Below, piece by piece: positions 54,221 through 64,000 of a stretch of DNA of 64,000 nt. The stretch is from Gordonia sp. SID5947. GTDB taxonomy: Bacteria; Actinomycetota; Actinomycetes; Mycobacteriales; Mycobacteriaceae. Below the pieces are notes generated by a model. That model saw nothing but the letters and a program-made list of their open reading frames with translations. It was not told where the DNA came from and did not search any database. The translations under genes and the position numbers were made by a program. The stretch lies in NCBI RefSeq assembly GCF_009862785.1, contig NZ_WWHU01000001.1, positions 1,860,001-1,924,000 on the forward strand, in the 5' to 3' direction. Position 1 is the stretch's first letter, and each line of letters begins with the position of its first letter.

Positions 54221-55299
54221 GCGACAGTCGAATACGGAGTTATGCGCCCGGAAGGGTGAACCTGATCGGCGAACACACCGACTACAACCTCGGCTTCGCC
54301 TTGCCGATCGCTCTCGACCTCGGCACCACCGCAGACTTCGAGCCCGACCCCGGCACCGGCACCGTCGTCGCGGAATCGGACGGTGAGCCCGAGGTGGTCA
54401 CCATCGGCCCCGACACCGCACCGGGAGACGTATCCGGTTGGGGCGCATACATCGCCGGTTGCATCTGGGCTCTCCGAACCGCGGGTCACGAGGTACCCGG
54501 CGGACGTCTCCGGATCGGGTCCACGGTTCCGGTCGGCGCGGGCCTGTCGTCGTCGGCGGCGCTCGAATGTGCTGTGCTGCTGGCGATGACCGCACATCTC
54601 GAACTTTCCCGCCACGAACTGGCGCGACTCGCGCAGCGCGCGGAGAACGACTACGCCGGAGCCCCGACGGGCCTGCTCGACCAGCTGTCGAGTCTGTTCG
54701 GACAGCAGGACACGGCCCTGCTCATCGATTTCCGGTCACTCGAGGTGGAACCTGTCCCGCTGCCGGTCGACGAGTCCGCACAGTTGCTGGTGATCGATTC
54801 CCACGCGCCCCACCGACACGCGGCAGGTGAGTACGCGGCGCGCCGGGCGTCGTGCGAGGCCGCCGCCGCCGAACTCGGCGTCGCATCGTTGCGCGAAGCG
54901 GACGACGACGCGTGGAGACGGCTGCCGGAGGGACACAACCGGGCTCGGGCCCGGCACATCCTCACCGAGAACGCGCGGGTCCTGGCGGCAACCGAAGCAC
55001 TTGCCGCTGCCGACTTCGCAACGGCGGGCGAACTCATGAACGCCTCTCATGACTCGATGCGCGACGACTTCGAGATCACCACCCCGCACATCGACCTGAT
55101 CGCGGCCATCGCACAGCAACTCGGCTCTCATGGCGCACGGATGACGGGCGGTGGGTTCGGCGGATCGGTGATCGCGCTCGCGCCCGCGCCCGCAGCGGAA
55201 CGTATCTGTGCTGACCTGCCGAAAGCGATCACCGATGCCGGACACCCCGCCCCGACGGTCCGTCGGGTGCGGCCGGGACGTGGCGCTCATCTGCTCTGA
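54217..55299 (+). CDS. galK: Galactokinase
   Basis: A GHMP kinase of 360 residues with the galactokinase signature PGRVNLIGEHTDYNLGFALP, the ATP loop VPVGAGLSSSAALE and the C-terminal MTGGGFGGSVIAL. It phosphorylates galactose to galactose-1-phosphate for GalT. Last gene of the deoR-galT-galK operon. Confidence 0.97.
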   Translation: MSDSRIRSYAPGRVNLIGEHTDYNLGFALPIALDLGTTADFEPDPGTGTVVAESDGEPEVVTIGPDTAPGDVSGWGAYIAGCIWALRTAGHEVPGGRLRIGSTVPVGAGLSSSAALECAVLLAMTAHLELSRHELARLAQRAENDYAGAPTGLLDQLSSLFGQQDTALLIDFRSLEVEPVPLPVDESAQLLVIDSHAPHRHAAGEYAARRASCEAAAAELGVASLREADDDAWRRLPEGHNRARARHILTENARVLAATEALAAADFATAGELMNASHDSMRDDFEITTPHIDLIAAIAQQLGSHGARMTGGGFGGSVIALAPAPAAERICADLPKAITDAGHPAPTVRRVRPGRGAHLL

Positions 55300-55309
55300 C
55301 CGGGGCTTC

Positions 55310-56098
55310 TCACCACGTCCAGTGTGTGGTGATCACCAGATCTCGTCCCGGTGCCACGACCCGAGGCATCGTGTTGAGTCCATCCGGCGGCCCGGACTGC
55401 GGCTCCACGCAGATCGCGAACGGCCGGTGGTCGAAGATCACCACCCATTCCGCGTCGCTGCGTATCCGTAGCCGCAACAGGTCGGGCCAGGTCAGCGCCA
55501 CATCCACGCCCGAGGGCATGCCGAAGCAGTCGTCCCACGGCGGTGCCTGCGGAGCGAGTCGGGTGCCGGTCGGCAGGTAGTCGGGACCGCGTTCCTCCTG
55601 CCACGCCGGCGCGAACTCCACCGTCAGAGGGCCGGACTCGCCCGACACCGGGTACCGTCGGAACCACGGATGCCAACCCGCTTGCGCGGGAAAGGGTTCA
55701 TCGGCGGCCGAGACCTGTAGCCGCATCGACAATCGCCCGGGCTCGAGCGCGAAATCCTGCGTCACCGTGCCCTGGTACGGCCACTGGGGATCCAGATGCC
55801 GAACCAGCGTCACGCTGTCTTCGACGATGGAGTCGACCTCCCACCGGTGATCGCGAACGATCCCGTGCAGGGCATGCGGAGGGTCATTGCGTTCGAACTG
55901 GTGACGACGGCCGTCGAAGTCGAGAATTCCGTCCCTCATCCGACCGCACCACGGCACCATCGGGAAGCATCCGTAGGGCTCGCCCTGTTGCAGCAGTTCG
56001 ACGTCCGCGAGACGCAAGGACGTGAGGCGGCCGCCGCGCGGACTCACCCGCGCGGCGGCGCCTGACGTTCGTAGCAAGACGTCGCCGTCGGCGTCCAT
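55310..56098 (-). CDS. galM: Aldose 1-epimerase
   Basis: The 262-residue protein has the mutarotase fold with catalytic His residues in HALHGIVRD and AGWHPWFRR and the catalytic Glu in CVEPQSGPPDGLN. It interconverts the anomers of galactose or glucose, supplying alpha-galactose to GalK. ATG 56098 overlaps the ABC-F stop (TGATG), so it is co-transcribed with that gene, not with galTK, and converges on galK with a 10-bp gap. Confidence 0.88.
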   Translation of the reverse strand: MDADGDVLLRTSGAAARVSPRGGRLTSLRLADVELLQQGEPYGCFPMVPWCGRMRDGILDFDGRRHQFERNDPPHALHGIVRDHRWEVDSIVEDSVTLVRHLDPQWPYQGTVTQDFALEPGRLSMRLQVSAADEPFPAQAGWHPWFRRYPVSGESGPLTVEFAPAWQEERGPDYLPTGTRLAPQAPPWDDCFGMPSGVDVALTWPDLLRLRIRSDAEWVVIFDHRPFAICVEPQSGPPDGLNTMPRVVAPGRDLVITTHWTW

Positions 56099-57909
56099 CA
56101 CTCGACCTTTTCGGCGACCTCGAGCCACTCCGCCTCGGCCGTCTCCTTGGCGTCCACGACATCTTTCAGTTCGGCGTTGAGCGCCATCAGCTTCTCGGGA
56201 TCGGTTGCCGCGTCGAGCAATTGCTCGTGCAGTTCGGTCTCACGCTTGTCGAACTGCTGGATCTGACGTTCGAGCCGGTTCATCGCCTTGCGCGCCTCCC
56301 GGTGTTCGGCGGCGCTGACCGCCGGCGCCTGGCCGGCCCCGGCCGGAGCCGAGGGGTCCGGGGCGAGAGGGAGGCCGCGTCTCGGTGCGGCAGAAGCCAT
56401 CTCACGACGCCGACGCAGGTACTGTTCGATCCCGCCTGGCAGATTGGTGAGCGCGCCGTCGCCGAACAACGCCCACGTACTGTCACAGATCCGCTCGATC
56501 AGATATCTGTCGTGACTGATCACGACCAGGGTGCCCGCCCAGTTGTCGAGCAGATCCTCGAGCTGCTGAAGGGTGTCGATGTCGAGATCGTTGGTCGGCT
56601 CGTCGAGCAGCAACACGTTGGGTTCGGCCATCAACACCCGGGTCATCTGCAGTCGACGGCGTTCGCCACCGGAGAGATCGCCCACCGGCGTCCGCTGGCG
56701 GGCCGGCGTGAAGCCGAGGCGCTCGGCCAGTTGGCTGGCGGAGACTTCCTTGTCTCCCAGCACGATCCGCGTCGCAACCGCTTCCACGGCGTCGAGCAGC
56801 CGCTGGTTCTCGTCGAGGTCGTCGAGTTCTTGGCGCAACCATCCGATGGACACGGTCGTGCCCTCTTTCCGGCGCCCGGGCGATACGTCGAGTTCTCCTG
56901 CCAGCGCGCGCAACAGGGTCGTCTTGCCGGAACCGTTGACCCCCACGAGCCCGATCCGTTCACCGGGCGCCAGCCGCCAGGTCAGATCGTCGAGGAGCAC
57001 ATCGCCGGCCGGGGTGGCCACCCGCGCGTCCTCGAGTTCGACGACCACCCGGCCGAGCCGGCGTTTGGCGAAGGCCGAGAGCGTGACCGTGTCGCGCGGC
57101 GGCGGGACGTCGGCGATCAGGCGTTCGGCTGCCTCGATGCGATAGCGCGGTTTGGACGTTCGGGCGGGCGGCCCGCGACGCAGCCAGGCGAGTTCCTTGC
57201 GGGCGAGGTTACGTCGTCGCTCCTCCATCGTGTCGGCCAACCGAGAACGCTCGGCCCGGGCGAAGATCCAGTCGTTGTAGCCGCCCTCGTACTCGTCGAC
57301 ACGGCCCGAGTGGACCTCCCAGGTGCGGGTGGCGACCGTGTCGAGGAACCAACGGTCGTGCGTCACGACGATCAGGGCGCTCCGGCGTGCGATCAGATGG
57401 TCGGCCAGCCACTGGACGCCCTCGACGTCGAGGTGGTTGGTCGGCTCGTCGAGGATCAGCAGATCCGACTCGGACACCAGGGCGGTGGCGAGCCCGACAC
57501 GCCGTCGCTGGCCGCCGGACAGTTCGTCGACCCGGGCGTCGAGCAACCCGTCGATACCGATTCCGTTGAGGATGCCCCGGATTCGCGGGTCGCCCGCCCA
57601 TTCGTGGGTCGCCACCTCCGGTCCGCCGACGACGACCTCGGCGACGGTCGCACCCGCCGGCAACTCGCCACGCTGGGTCACCGTCGAGACGCGGACGTCG
57701 CCGGCGCGGGACACCCGACCACTGTCGGGCTCGGTGATGCCACCCAAGATCTCGAGGAGAGTCGTCTTGCCACCGCCGTTCAGGCCGACGACACCGATCC
57801 GCTGGCCTTCGTGCACCCCGAGAGACACCGATTCGAGCAAGGGTTTGATACCGAAACTCTTGCTGATGCGGTCCGCGTTGATCAGCGCGGACGGATTCGA
57901 AGGTGCCAC
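56098..57909 (-). CDS. ABC-F family ATPase (Uup-like)
   Basis: Two ATPase domains with Walker A GLNGGGKTT and GVNGSGKTT, signatures LSGGQRRRV and LSGGERRRL, and LILDEPTNHLD/LLLDEPTNDLD. A C-terminal coiled-coil extension (residues about 520-603, ending KETAEAEWLEVAEKVE) is typical of Uup-type members. GTG 57909 is chosen because APSNPSALINADRISKSFG begins the first domain. 603 residues. Such proteins act in translation or ribosome assembly; this one is not preceded by an attenuator-like leader. Confidence 0.9.
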   Translation of the reverse strand: MAPSNPSALINADRISKSFGIKPLLESVSLGVHEGQRIGVVGLNGGGKTTLLEILGGITEPDSGRVSRAGDVRVSTVTQRGELPAGATVAEVVVGGPEVATHEWAGDPRIRGILNGIGIDGLLDARVDELSGGQRRRVGLATALVSESDLLILDEPTNHLDVEGVQWLADHLIARRSALIVVTHDRWFLDTVATRTWEVHSGRVDEYEGGYNDWIFARAERSRLADTMEERRRNLARKELAWLRRGPPARTSKPRYRIEAAERLIADVPPPRDTVTLSAFAKRRLGRVVVELEDARVATPAGDVLLDDLTWRLAPGERIGLVGVNGSGKTTLLRALAGELDVSPGRRKEGTTVSIGWLRQELDDLDENQRLLDAVEAVATRIVLGDKEVSASQLAERLGFTPARQRTPVGDLSGGERRRLQMTRVLMAEPNVLLLDEPTNDLDIDTLQQLEDLLDNWAGTLVVISHDRYLIERICDSTWALFGDGALTNLPGGIEQYLRRRREMASAAPRRGLPLAPDPSAPAGAGQAPAVSAAEHREARKAMNRLERQIQQFDKRETELHEQLLDAATDPEKLMALNAELKDVVDAKETAEAEWLEVAEKVE

Positions 57910-58365
57910 TCGGTAAACCCTAGCAACGGGTCGTCGGCCCGCCCGCGCCGCCACCGCGAGCTCCCCTGCCCGCCGATCGGGCGCAATATCCACCGATCTT
58001 CCGCATCGCGCAACCGGGTGAAGCCGGTTCGGCATGCGGTGCGTCGTACCTCTACGCGCGGCATCGGAGCACAGTGGGCTGTCGGCCGAACACTTCGACG
58101 GTGCGTCCACCCACCGGTTCGACGGCGTGGAACTTCACTCGACTCCGGAACCGCGCGCCCACGACGAGATGCGCGACGTCACTGCGATCGCGAATGCGCT
58201 GGACTCACGCGGTGGGTACTTCGGACGCGTGGACTCGAACGATCCGGCGATACTGTGCCCGATCGGTGAGGAGGTGTGCCCGGTCGGCGGGGGTTCGGCT
58301 GGCGAAGGGCGATCGAAGTGTCGAATCGGACTGCGAGGTCGGCGTGTGTCCCCTAGCGTGTAGCC
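57910..58365. other. Intergenic region between ABC-F and GH25 genes
   Basis: This 456-bp stretch holds no gene I can support. A plus-strand frame from ATG 58034 to 58363 (109 codons) has a fairly GC-rich third position and an acidic middle, but no recognisable motif and a doubtful end. The right end carries a likely leaderless promoter, TAGCGT at 58354-58359, six bases before GTG 58366. Confidence 0.4.
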
Positions 58366-59106
58366 GTGATCCTTCGACGATCGATCATGACCATTTTCAT
58401 CGCCTGCGCCGTCGGTCTCGTCGGCGCGATCGGTTCGGCCCCGACGGCCGTGGGGGCGCCTCAGGTGGGCCCAGACGTCTCCAGCCACCAGCATCCCGGC
58501 AATGCATCCATCAACTGGTTCGCGGTCCGTGCGTCGGGACAGCAACTCGCGATGGTGAAAGCCACCGAATCCACGTGGTACGTCAATCCGTACTTCGTCC
58601 AGGACAGCCTCGCGATGCGCGCCGCCGGTCTGGTCCGCGGCACCTACCACTACGCGGATCCGACGCGGTCCGCCGCTGAGCAGGCCGTCTTCTACGCGAC
58701 GATCGTGCTCGGACAGAACGGCATCCTCGATCTCCCACCCGTACTCGATCTCGAACATTCCGGGGGTCTCGGTCCTCGTGCGCTTGCCGCTTGGGTCCGG
58801 GAGTTCTTTGCCGTACTCGAACCGCTGACCGGCCGTAAGACGATTCTCTACACCTATCCGCGATTCTGGAACACCGCGATGGGCGCCACCCGCGAGTTCG
58901 CCGACCACCCGCTCTGGATCGCCTCGTACAACGGGCGCGGAGCACCGGAGATGCCGCGCGGCGGTTGGCGTACCTGGAGGTTCTGGCAGTTCACCGACTC
59001 CGGTCGGCTGCCTGGCGTGCCGACCCGTGTCGACCTCAACCGATACAACGGGTCCATCGCACAGCTGCGCGCCTACGGCAACGCGATCAACGTCTTCGGA
59101 AGCTGA
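58366..59106 (+). CDS. Secreted GH25 lysozyme-like muramidase
   Basis: A signal peptide (IFIACAVGLVGAIGSAPTAVGA) leads into a GH25 domain with GPDVSSHQ (catalytic Asp at the first strand) and VLDLEHSGG (the DxE catalytic pair). The C-terminus FWQFTDSGRLPGVPTRVDLNRYNG, in part WQFTDSGRLPG and VDLNRYNG, is standard. 246 residues. The family cleaves the MurNAc-GlcNAc bond of peptidoglycan. The 3' end overlaps the opposing ArsR gene by 20 bp. Confidence 0.9.
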   Translation: MILRRSIMTIFIACAVGLVGAIGSAPTAVGAPQVGPDVSSHQHPGNASINWFAVRASGQQLAMVKATESTWYVNPYFVQDSLAMRAAGLVRGTYHYADPTRSAAEQAVFYATIVLGQNGILDLPPVLDLEHSGGLGPRALAAWVREFFAVLEPLTGRKTILYTYPRFWNTAMGATREFADHPLWIASYNGRGAPEMPRGGWRTWRFWQFTDSGRLPGVPTRVDLNRYNGSIAQLRAYGNAINVFGS

Positions 59107-59926
59107 CCGCCGACGGCACCTGGTGGTCGCCGGCCAGGCGGTTGTCGACACGCGAGGTCGAGGCCTCGATGGGACTCGAGGCCGGTGGCGCCAACGAAGC
59201 GAGTCGCGCTTCTCCCTCGCTGGTGATGTCGACGCTGCGTGGGACCCTGTTCCGGACGATCCAGCCGAGGTCGAAGAGCCGTTCGGTGATAGCCGTGCCG
59301 AGTGGGCCGGCGAGGTGGTGTGCCTGCTCGGTCCAGTCGACGCAGTAGCGCAGCGGACGCGATGTCGACATTAGTCGGGACTCGATGCCCCAGGCCGACA
59401 ATGCCTCCGCCCCGGCCACAGAAAGCCGGTACTGATCTCCTTTCCCGGTGGAGGAGAGCCGGTCGCCGGTGACCTCGGGGTGATGGAGGCCGTCACCGCC
59501 CGTGATCCAGCCCGCACCGACGAAACGCTGAAACAGGTCGACACCTACTTGTCCGGCGAGGTGGCGGTAGCAGGTGCGGCCGGTCCGGACCGCGTGGGCG
59601 CGGGTATGGGCGCGCAGCGACGTGATCGGGGTCCGGGGCGCGAGCCTGGCGAGGGCCTCGAGGACCCCCTCGACGTCACTCGTTGCCAGGCGGTAATAGC
59701 GATGACGGCCCTGCTGCTCAACTGCCACCAGATCGTGGCGCGACAGCACGCTCAAGTGGCTGCTGATCGTCGACGCGGACACTCCCGCCTCCTCGGCGAG
59801 CCGCCCGGCCGGAAGGGCGCGTCCGTCGGCCAACGCCATCAGCACCCGCGCACGCCGGGGGTCGGCAAACGCCGAAGCGACGTCGGCGATGTCCGGCTCG
59901 CCCTGTGCCGCTCTGTTGTCGCTCAT
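59087..59926 (-). CDS. ArsR-type winged-helix regulator with Cys/His-containing C-terminal domain
   Basis: Residues about 12-85 form an ArsR/SmtB winged helix (ADPRRARVLMALADGRALPA, then LAEEAGVSASTISSHLSVL). A C-terminal domain of about 180 residues holds TCYRHLAGQVGV and YCVDWTEQAHHLAGPLG; these two repeated CxxH/HLAG blocks look internally related. The metal-binding CVC motif of classical ArsR is missing, so the ligand may be organic. It is divergent from the MFS exporter at 59991, with 64 bp between, and probably represses it. Confidence 0.87.
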   Translation of the reverse strand: MSDNRAAQGEPDIADVASAFADPRRARVLMALADGRALPAGRLAEEAGVSASTISSHLSVLSRHDLVAVEQQGRHRYYRLATSDVEGVLEALARLAPRTPITSLRAHTRAHAVRTGRTCYRHLAGQVGVDLFQRFVGAGWITGGDGLHHPEVTGDRLSSTGKGDQYRLSVAGAEALSAWGIESRLMSTSRPLRYCVDWTEQAHHLAGPLGTAITERLFDLGWIVRNRVPRSVDITSEGEARLASLAPPASSPIEASTSRVDNRLAGDHQVPSAVSFRRR

Positions 59927-59990
59927 GACTCGATGCTACGAACCGAATACTTCGACACGGGCTGAAACGTCCCGAGTCAACGATCGGTGT

Positions 59991-61361
59991 ATGGCTTCGA
60001 ATCGTTCTCGCCGGCCCCTGACCCTCGCATTGTGCGGCGGCTACTTCCTCGTCCTACTGGACGTGACCGTCGTCAACGTCGCACTCCCACAGATCGGCGA
60101 CGAGCTGCACGCGGGCAGCACCGGGCCGGCATGGACGGTGGACGCCTACTCAGTTCCTCTGGCAGCTCTCTTGCTGGCGTCCGGTGCGATCGGCGATCGT
60201 ATCGGCCACCGTCGAGTCGTGCTGCTCGGCATGGTCGGCTTCGGCGCAGCATCCGCATTGTGTGCGCTGGCCCCCACCATCGGCGCGCTGGTCGCGGCCC
60301 GTGCGGTCCAGGGCATCGGCGCGGCCCTCATGCTGCCGGGCACGCTCGCGCTCCTCGTCGACACCAGCCCCGACGAGACGTCGAGAAACCGTCTCGTCGG
60401 AACGTGGGCCGCGGTCGGCGGTGCCGCTCTCCCTGCCGGCCCGGTCGTCGGCGGACTCCTGGTTCAGGCCGCAGGATGGCGCGCGGTGTTCTGGCCCTCG
60501 GTCCCGGTGATCGCGGCGGCGCTCGTACCGGTCATCCGGCTTCGACGCACCGACCCGCGATCGAAGCGGAAGCAGAGCGTGAAATGGATAGGCGCCGCGC
60601 TGCTGGTGACCACTTTGACCTGTGTGGTCACCGCGATCATCCAGGCCCCGAGTTCACTCATCCCCACCGTGATCCTCACGGCTATGGCAGTCTGCGCGCT
60701 GCTCGCCTTCCGCCTTGCCGAGCGGCGCGCGACGCACCCGCTCCTGCCCGTGCCCCGACCTGCCCGCGGCATGCTCGGACTGGCGTCGCTCGCCGCAGGC
60801 CTGATGAACCTGTGCGCCCTGGGCGGGTTGTTCCTGCTGACTCAGGTCTTCCAAGACGTGGATCGGCTGAACCCGCTGGTCGCAGGACTGCTCACGCTCC
60901 CCGCGATGCTGCCGTTACCGCTGCTCGGGGCGCCGGCCGGGCGGCTCGCCACCCGCATCGGCGTATGGCCCGCGAGCGCAATCGGTGCGGTCATCGCCGG
61001 TGCTGGGATGACAGGCATCGCCGCCACCCTCATGAGCACCGGAAACGGATACATCGCTCTGATCCTCTATCTGACCTTGTGGGGCGCCGGGCTGGGCGTG
61101 CTCACGCCCGCGATCGTCGCGGCGGCCCTGAAAGTGACACCGGAGACACCGGGCCTGGCCTCCGGCGCCGGCAACACGGCCCGCCAGACCGGCGGCGCGC
61201 TGGGCATCGCGATCGTCGCCGCCATTGCTGGATCGGCCGAGTCCATGGGCTTCGCGCCGCGATCGGCCGGATTGTTCGTCACTGCTGGTGCCGTCTTCGT
61301 GCTCGTCGGCGTGCTCTGCTCTGGAGTCGCGCTGAGCGACCGCCACCGTCGCACATCATGA
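59991..61361 (+). CDS. DHA2-type (EmrB/QacA) MFS exporter
   Basis: The 456-residue protein has about 14 hydrophobic segments with LDVTVVNVALPQIG in TM1, ASGAIGDRIGHRR (motif A) and AVQGIGAALMLPG (motif C-like). It would expel a drug or metabolite in exchange for protons. ATG 59991 gives the usual N-terminus. The divergent ArsR-type gene is its likely regulator. It lacks the C-terminal extracellular-type repeats of the exporter at 1212. Confidence 0.9.
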   Translation: MASNRSRRPLTLALCGGYFLVLLDVTVVNVALPQIGDELHAGSTGPAWTVDAYSVPLAALLLASGAIGDRIGHRRVVLLGMVGFGAASALCALAPTIGALVAARAVQGIGAALMLPGTLALLVDTSPDETSRNRLVGTWAAVGGAALPAGPVVGGLLVQAAGWRAVFWPSVPVIAAALVPVIRLRRTDPRSKRKQSVKWIGAALLVTTLTCVVTAIIQAPSSLIPTVILTAMAVCALLAFRLAERRATHPLLPVPRPARGMLGLASLAAGLMNLCALGGLFLLTQVFQDVDRLNPLVAGLLTLPAMLPLPLLGAPAGRLATRIGVWPASAIGAVIAGAGMTGIAATLMSTGNGYIALILYLTLWGAGLGVLTPAIVAAALKVTPETPGLASGAGNTARQTGGALGIAIVAAIAGSAESMGFAPRSAGLFVTAGAVFVLVGVLCSGVALSDRHRRTS

Positions 61362-61549
61362 GTGGCCCGCCCCACGGACCGCGTTCGAGATCGACGAGGA
61401 CGGAATCCAGATCGGTCGCCGCGCCGGCACACCGCATCTCGCAGCGCTCGGCCGCAGCCATCGACGACCACCCCGCCTCGCCTATACCGAAACTCTCCCC
61501 GACGAGAAGGCCGCCCCGCCGGCGTGAGCCACGCGTTGGCCTCCTACAC

Positions 61550-62463
61550 CTAGTCGGTCAGGACGCGTGCGCCGGGCACCGGCCCGCTGGCGGTCCGCAC
61601 GGCCCGCGCGACACCGGCCCCCGAGAGTTCGGCCGCGACGTCGACCGCCGAATCCTCGTCGGCACAGAGGAAGACGCACGTCGGTCCGGAGCCGGAGACG
61701 ATCCCGTTCAAGGCGCCGGCATCGACGCCGGCGCGCAGGGTACGGCGCAGGGCCGGTTGCAGACTCAGCGCAGCGGGCTGAAGGTCGTTGCGCAGCAACG
61801 GCGCGACCACGCGGGGTCGCCGGAGGTCAGCGCAGCCATCAACTCATCCGGACGCTCGACGACCACATCGGAATCAGATCGGCTCTCCCGCAACCGATCC
61901 AGCTCGCGGTACACGGCAGGCGTGGACAGCCCGGTTTTCGACATCGCCAGCACCCAGTGGAATTCCCCGCGCGCCAGGATCGGCATCAGTTGCTCACCGC
62001 GACCGGTACCGAGCGCCGTCCCGCCGTGGAGGGCGAACGGCACGTCGCTGCCCAGCCCGGCCCCGATCTCCGACAGTTCGGAGCGGTCGAGGTCGAGGCC
62101 CCACAGCTTGTCGGCGCCGACCAGAGCACCCGCGGCGTCGGCACTGCCGCCGGCCATCCCACCGGCGACCGGGATGCGCTTTGTCACGTCGATCGCGACC
62201 TTCGGTGTCCGTCCGGCCCGCCGCGCCACCTCGGCAACCGCCAGCGCGGCCAGATTGGTGCCGTCGGCGGGTACGTCGGCCGCACCTTCACCGGTGGTGG
62301 CGACGCGGAGTTCGGTGGCCGGGCTCAGCCGTACGTCGTCGCAGAGCGACAGGGCCTGGAAGACGGTGACGAGGTCGTGATAGCCGTCGTCGCGGAGCGG
62401 GCCGACACCGAGGTACAGGTTGACCTTGGCCGGGACACGCACGGTGACCGCTTCGGACACCAC
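61550..62463 (-). CDS. ispE: 4-diphosphocytidyl-2-C-methyl-D-erythritol kinase (frameshifted)
   Basis: A GHMP kinase of the MEP isoprenoid pathway: [19 protein letters not shown] near the N-terminus, ATP loop [15 protein letters not shown], and the C-terminal [11 protein letters not shown]. The frame is lost around 61806-61815 (CGCGGGGTCG). Restoring one base joins LTSGDPA to [17 protein letters not shown] and the stop at 61550, about 304 residues. GTG 62463 or 62460 is the likely start. The ispE - rsmA - rpfB order is the conserved mycolata order. The 188 bp before its stop hold only a short unassigned frame. Confidence 0.93.
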
Positions 62464-62557
62464 CGACAACGAGGCTCGAGACACAGGTAACCAGCTTAAC
62501 GGACGCGCAGGCCGCCGGGCGGACGCGACTCGTGGCGCTCGTGGCGGGGACCCGCGG

Positions 62558-64000
<1,443 letters not shown>

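Noticed and set aside
58034..58363. Possible 109-codon gene upstream of the GH25 lysozyme
   Set aside because: No motif, doubtful start and end, and its last codons run into the predicted lysozyme promoter. Kept only as a note in the intergenic entry.
61362..61527. Short frame after the MFS exporter reading EIDEDGIQIGRRAGTPHLAA and ending at 61527
   Set aside because: The composition looks protein-like, but there is no start codon with a ribosome-binding site and no family resemblance; it may be a gene remnant.

Overview
The window looks like chromosomal DNA of a mycolic-acid actinomycete, most likely Gordonia or a close relative. The DNA is GC-rich with frequent GTG/TTG starts and gene overlaps of the ATGA/GTGA type. 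It carries an RpfB-type resuscitation factor with a G5 domain. The housekeeping order TetR - glmU - prs ... rplY - pth, converging on ispE - rsmA - rpfB, matches the Rv1019 - Rv1009 region of Mycobacterium tuberculosis. Genus assignment is an inference; no rRNA gene is present.

Layout. 1-3.6 kb: end of a glycine-betaine-type binding protein, a TetR repressor and a divergent 14-TM exporter with C-terminal transthyretin-like repeats. 3.6-7.3 kb: tRNA-Gln, an SDR, glmU and prs. 7.4-35.4 kb: a catabolic island of about 28 kb sitting between prs and rplY. 35.5-45.5 kb: ArsC-like protein, limonene-epoxide-hydrolase-like protein, rplY, pth, two FabH paralogues flanking a PadR/DrrAB-type exporter module, prfC and a lipoprotein. 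45.5-50 kb: a HIBYL-CoA-hydrolase-like protein, an ABC-F protein with an attenuator-like leader, and two hydrolases. 50-56 kb: a galactose locus (symporter, DeoR regulator, galT, galK, galM). 56-64 kb: a second ABC-F protein, a GH25 lysozyme, an ArsR/MFS pair, ispE, rsmA and the 3' part of rpfB.

The island is the part most likely to be new. It encodes a Rieske oxygenase alpha subunit, a type I Baeyer-Villiger monooxygenase, five SDRs, an SMP-30-like propeller, a thiamine-diphosphate lyase, an aldehyde dehydrogenase, a TauD-type 2-oxoglutarate dioxygenase, two acyl-CoA ligases, two kinds of CoA-transferase, a double-hotdog hydratase, an AcuI/YhdH-type reductase, two crotonase-fold proteins and two pairs of acyl-CoA dehydrogenases. 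The order reads as oxygenation and ring opening of a cyclic ketone or terpenoid-like substrate, CoA activation and beta-oxidation. A 2OG-dioxygenase / ThDP-lyase / aldehyde-dehydrogenase trio resembles peroxisomal alpha-oxidation. A 27-bp operator with a conserved ATCCTT-N2-AAGGAT core occurs four times, once in each intergenic promoter region of the island, including the one in front of the GntR regulator that closes it. This points to one dedicated regulon.

Quality caveat. Eight genes across the window are interrupted by a frameshift, always in the direction expected for one missing base and nearly always beside a G or C run. I treat these as probable sequencing deletions and annotate each gene across the break.
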